A stretch of DNA of 64,000 nt from Nymphaea colorata. Taxonomy: Eukaryota > Streptophyta > Magnoliopsida > Nymphaeales > Nymphaeaceae. Location: assembly GCF_008831285.2 (NCBI RefSeq), contig NC_045138.2, positions 5,609,205 through 5,673,204 of the forward strand, written 5' to 3'. Below, piece by piece: positions 60,541 to 64,000 of this stretch (positions are counted from its first letter, which is position 1; the number at the start of each line of letters is the position of its first letter). The position numbers and the translations under genes were made by a program. The notes below the pieces were generated by a model, which did no database searches, was not told where the DNA came from, and was given only the letters and a program-made list of their open reading frames with translations.

Positions 60541-62287
60541 ATTTCCAATGATATGGCAGATTCATAATTTGAAACGAAGAATGAGGTCATAAGAAATTAG
60601 AATGTTAGATAAAAGGAAATTGTGGATGTTGCATGTTAATTAATTGATATCAGTTGGGGGTGTTTGAATAGGTAATAAGTCTCATTTCCAAAGGGTTTGC
60701 TGCAACGGCCGGGCAGCGGATTGTAGGCGGCCAGTTCCTTCAATTATTTTCCATTTTAAGAAATGAGTAAAAACTTTTAAATATCTGTAGAAAATTTTAC
60801 TACCAATAATAATTCTGTAATCAATAGCGTCACGTATGTGATTTCTGTATGCATAGTTCCATGGATGGACATTCCATTTCAATATACGTAATGTTATTCT
60901 GGAAACAAATTACAATGCATACAGAAACATTCATTTAGATAATAAAATAAGATAACATTTTCACGATAAAATACTAAAGTAGTAGTGATCTAAAGGGAGC
61001 TTAAAAGTGAACAAAAGAAGTACCATCTAGATCTATCCAACCATTTACGTTGCCTTTGATTACAGCAGATTTGATATCCACTGTTTTTAAATCCGAACCC
61101 AAATCCAATTTCAAATTCACACTTTTATACCAAACTGGGATTTAAAAGACTAACAAGAAGCAGCTCTTGGCAAGACGGAACATATACCTCCCAAAATAAT
61201 CCCGCATAGATTTTTCTTGCACCACAGAGTTTGTGGTTTTTTTTTTTTTGCGTATTGAGGTGTAAAAATGACTCATCTATAAAAGAGACAATCCTACAAA
61301 GATAAAAGATGGAAAGTGGAAGATATAAAGTCCTCAATATGTTTGTTTTCTTTTTTGAAAACGGCAAAAATGTCCCTATGCCTTTTTTGGTGTGCATTTA
61401 TTGCATGCACTAGGGTGGTGCTCACAACTGGATCCACCTAGTTCTTTTGTGGTTGGCTTTCTAATGTGTGCAAAATTTTTTAATGTCTACATAAATTAAA
61501 GCACATTCATATTTAATATTGTCATAGTGTCCCATTAATCTACTCCATAGATTCATGGGATCATGACACATTGCTCATATTATCAAATGGTCTCAATCTG
61601 GTCCACAGGAATGATGCGGCTGTCGTGGATTATATGGTTCTAACAATTCAATCAGTCTCCAAAATATCATATTGCAAACGATAGAAGAATGCTATTGGTA
61701 GTAAAGTCTAAGTCTAAGAAGGAGGCTACCATCATTGTCCTATAGTGATCTCTTGTGGGGTGGACAAGATCTCCAAGCCCAATCATCAAAGAAACTCATC
61801 CATATATGAGGAATATTGGGTATAAACCAAACAAATAGGTCAAGGACAAAAACCAAACCTTTAACTATGATGTTTAAAGCGTTTTTTTTGGAAGTATAAC
61901 CGTACCAATATGATATTAAGGATAGGTAATATGATATTAAGGATAGGTTGATGTGAAATATATATTAATTGATCCATTTCTAGGTTTTAATAGTGTTTTT
62001 ATGACAAGAAAATAAATGAATGGCTGTCATAGCGTCTACATTTTGATAATAGAAAAAACAACATTTTTCGTGTGTAAAAACAAGTTGATTCAAAGCACGT
62101 GTTATATCAAAATATTTTTTTATAAATATATTAGAATGGTTATATTTTATTTTAAGATAACTTTTTAACCAAAAAATTAAAATGTTTATTTCTTTTTTTC
62201 TCTTACCTAAGTGTTTTGTGGTATATATATACAAACATAGCTACCAAGCACCAAGCACCAAGACTGAAAATACCCTCACCACATCTA
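60541..62287 (+). other. Spacer between Y3 and D, with TATA box
   Basis: Copy of 21361-23097 with about a dozen single-base differences, almost all losses in short runs. The TATA box is at 62222-62231. No gene is supported. Confidence 0.72.
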
Positions 62288-64000
62288 TGGATTCCATCAG
62301 GCTGGTAGCAGAGGGTTTAGCAGCTCTGCTCGCTCTTTTCTTCATCTGCAATATTTGGCAAAAGAAGAAAAGAGAAGCAAGAGGCCGACTACCAGAACGG
62401 GCGGTCGTTGGCCAATAGTCGGACACCTTGGCCTGCTGACGGGAACCACACCTCTCTATAGAACTCTCGCTGCTCTTTCAGAGAAGCTGGGGCCTCTCTT
62501 CAGTCTCCAATTGGGACAAAGGCGTGCCATTGTGGTGAGCAGCATGGACCTCGCCAAGGAGTGCTTCACTGTCAATGACCGGAGTGCTTCACTGTCAATG
62601 ACCGAGCCTTTGCCGGTCGCCTCAGCTAGAAGGTTGGAACGCCTTGGCTACAATCGTGCCATGTTCGTATTCAGCCCATATGGACCTTACTTTCTTGAAC
62701 TCCGCAAGATCGTCGCCAACAAGCTGCTCTCAAGCCAGCAACTCCGACTGGTCAAACACATCCAACCTAGAAGAGTTTTTAGGTTGTGCTTGATTCCACA
62801 TGGATCTTAGATCTAAGGAATCACAAATCCATGATAGATAAAATCCACATTTCAATCAAATTGTGAGCTTCCCATGATAGATAAAATCATGGCCCCTGAT
62901 TTTAAATCTTCAAGATTGGAGATCCATATATTTAAGAGAGCTTCCCCACAATCTTAAATCAGGCATGTTTTTATAGTTTATATCCGAGGGGTGTTTGATA
63001 GCCTCAGATTTGAAATTTAAGGTGATTTGGGTTCATTGGGAATCTCAAATCTACATGCTTTAGGTCAGATCCGACATCAATTGTAAGGTTTTATTTATAA
63101 ACTAAGGATCTCAGTTCTTCTTTTTCACATAATGGCAAAATCTAGGGTTTGTTTATGTTGTAGTTCTACATAAAAGGGATATTAGATCAGCCTCTGAACT
63201 GGGATCTCATGCTACCAGCCACACATTTAGTAGTTTCCGTAAAGTTCAAATGGCTTTTCACTGAATGTTCTTTGCTCTATATACATTTAAATCATTCCTC
63301 TGATAACAAATAAAAGAAATTGCTCCATACCTACTTTTTATTCATGTTTGCTTGTAGCACTTTCAATTCTCTAGCATCAGTAAAGGGCATAGATCTGTTT
63401 ACTACCAATCTCCATTGTAATGAATTATTCCAGGTTTTGGTAGTAGCCGGGACAGAGAGCATGGCAGTCACACTTGAGTGGGCTCTCTCTCTCTTGCTAA
63501 ATAACCCACATCTCTTAAAGAAAGCCCAAGATGAGTTAGACTGCAGGTCGGCAAAGAGCGACAAGTGGATGAATCAGATCTCAGTAACTTGCCTTATTTG
63601 CAAGCTATAGTCAAAGAGACAATGCGCCTACACCCAACCGGACCACTTTTGGACCCACACGAGTCAACGGAACCAGTTCAACTTGGTGGGTTCGAGGTGC
63701 CGGTTGGCTCAATCCTGTTTGTTAATGTGTGGAAGATTCATCACGACCCGACATTGTGGGCGACCCAGAAGAATTCAAGCCAGAGAGGTTCTTGAGCAGC
63801 CGCAACGAGATGACCGGCTTTGGTGGTCAGGACTTTGCGTTCTTGCCATTTGGATCGGGAAGGAGGATCTGTGTTGGCCGGTGGATGGCCATGCAAGTTC
63901 TTCACCTAACTTTGGCATGCTTGCTGCAGAGCTTTGAATGGTCTACACCCATGAATGAGCCGGTTGACAATGACCGTGGGACATGGCCTAACCCTGCCCA
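62288..64000 (+). pseudogene. CYP82 P450 locus D, deleted and frameshifted, runs off the window
   Basis: Exon 1 starts normally (MDSIRLVAEG). It loses a base in the hinge (near 62397), carries a 23-bp tandem duplication at 62558-62603 (the ECFTVND codons) and loses single bases near 62620 and 62637. It is cut at about 62765 by a deletion of about 1.1 kb that removes the rest of exon 1 and the first part of the intron. Exon 2 begins at 63434 after a good acceptor and has AGTESMAV, ExxR (KETMRL) and FGSGRRICVG. It has frameshifts near 63544, 63760 and 63968. The window ends near the end of exon 2. Confidence 0.88.

Larger units (their letters stand above)
48016..62287 (+). repeat. Tandem segmental duplication, unit 3 (C + Y3), 14272 bp
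   Basis: Start codon to start codon, C to D. Slightly longer than unit 1, mostly because Y3 keeps about 145 bp around the exon 1 donor that Y1 and Y2 have lost. Confidence 0.9.

Overview
This is plant nuclear DNA, almost certainly from a flowering plant. It is AT-rich, the genes have introns with TATA-box promoters, and most of the rest is Ty1/copia retrotransposon. I cannot name the species. The theme is a decaying but recently amplified cluster of two-exon cytochrome P450 genes of the CYP82 type (CYP71 clan). They are recognised by an LPEPGGRWP hinge, an AGTEST-type I helix, ExxR, PERF and an FGSGRRICIG haem loop. About ten P450 loci or remnants are visible, and only one (23098-25934, here gene A) has an unbroken reading frame, predicting 509 residues.

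Layout. Positions 1-7451 hold a diverged unit on the minus strand: the 5' flank of a P450 whose body lies left of the window (1-480), an intergenic spacer expanded by two MITE-like elements and a decayed copia (1233-5265), and P450 exon 2 of locus M (6133-6765) with its intron. A 100-N assembly gap (7452-7551) sits where orientation flips to plus. Next come pseudogene P2, split by a 5.6-kb minus-strand copia with identical LTRs (8104-13694), and pseudogene P3 (17912-21304). From about 21.3 kb to the end a tandem segmental duplication runs through. Each unit has an A-type P450 (A 23098, B 37248, C 48016, D 62288) followed by a Y-type P450 pseudogene (Y1, Y2, Y3) whose exon 1 is split by the same dead copia (29041, 39807, 53947). 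The period is about 14.15 kb. One unit is shortened to 10.77 kb by a deletion that fuses gene B exon 2 to the Y2 upstream region.

Interpretation. Comparing the copies gives a partial history. The second copia was dead before the duplications, because all three copies share stop codons and a damaged protease motif, so it was copied by segmental duplication and not by transposition. The Y exon 2 looks like a P2/P3 recombinant, which points to unequal crossing-over. From roughly 48 kb onward the copies carry many single-base losses in short runs, in coding and non-coding sequence alike. Some apparent frameshifts in C, Y3 and D may therefore be assembly errors. I found no tRNA, rRNA or CRISPR, and no non-P450, non-transposon gene that I can support. 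The nearest thing to an unusual system is the repeat unit itself: a P450 promoter fused to a retroelement interior and propagated by tandem duplication.
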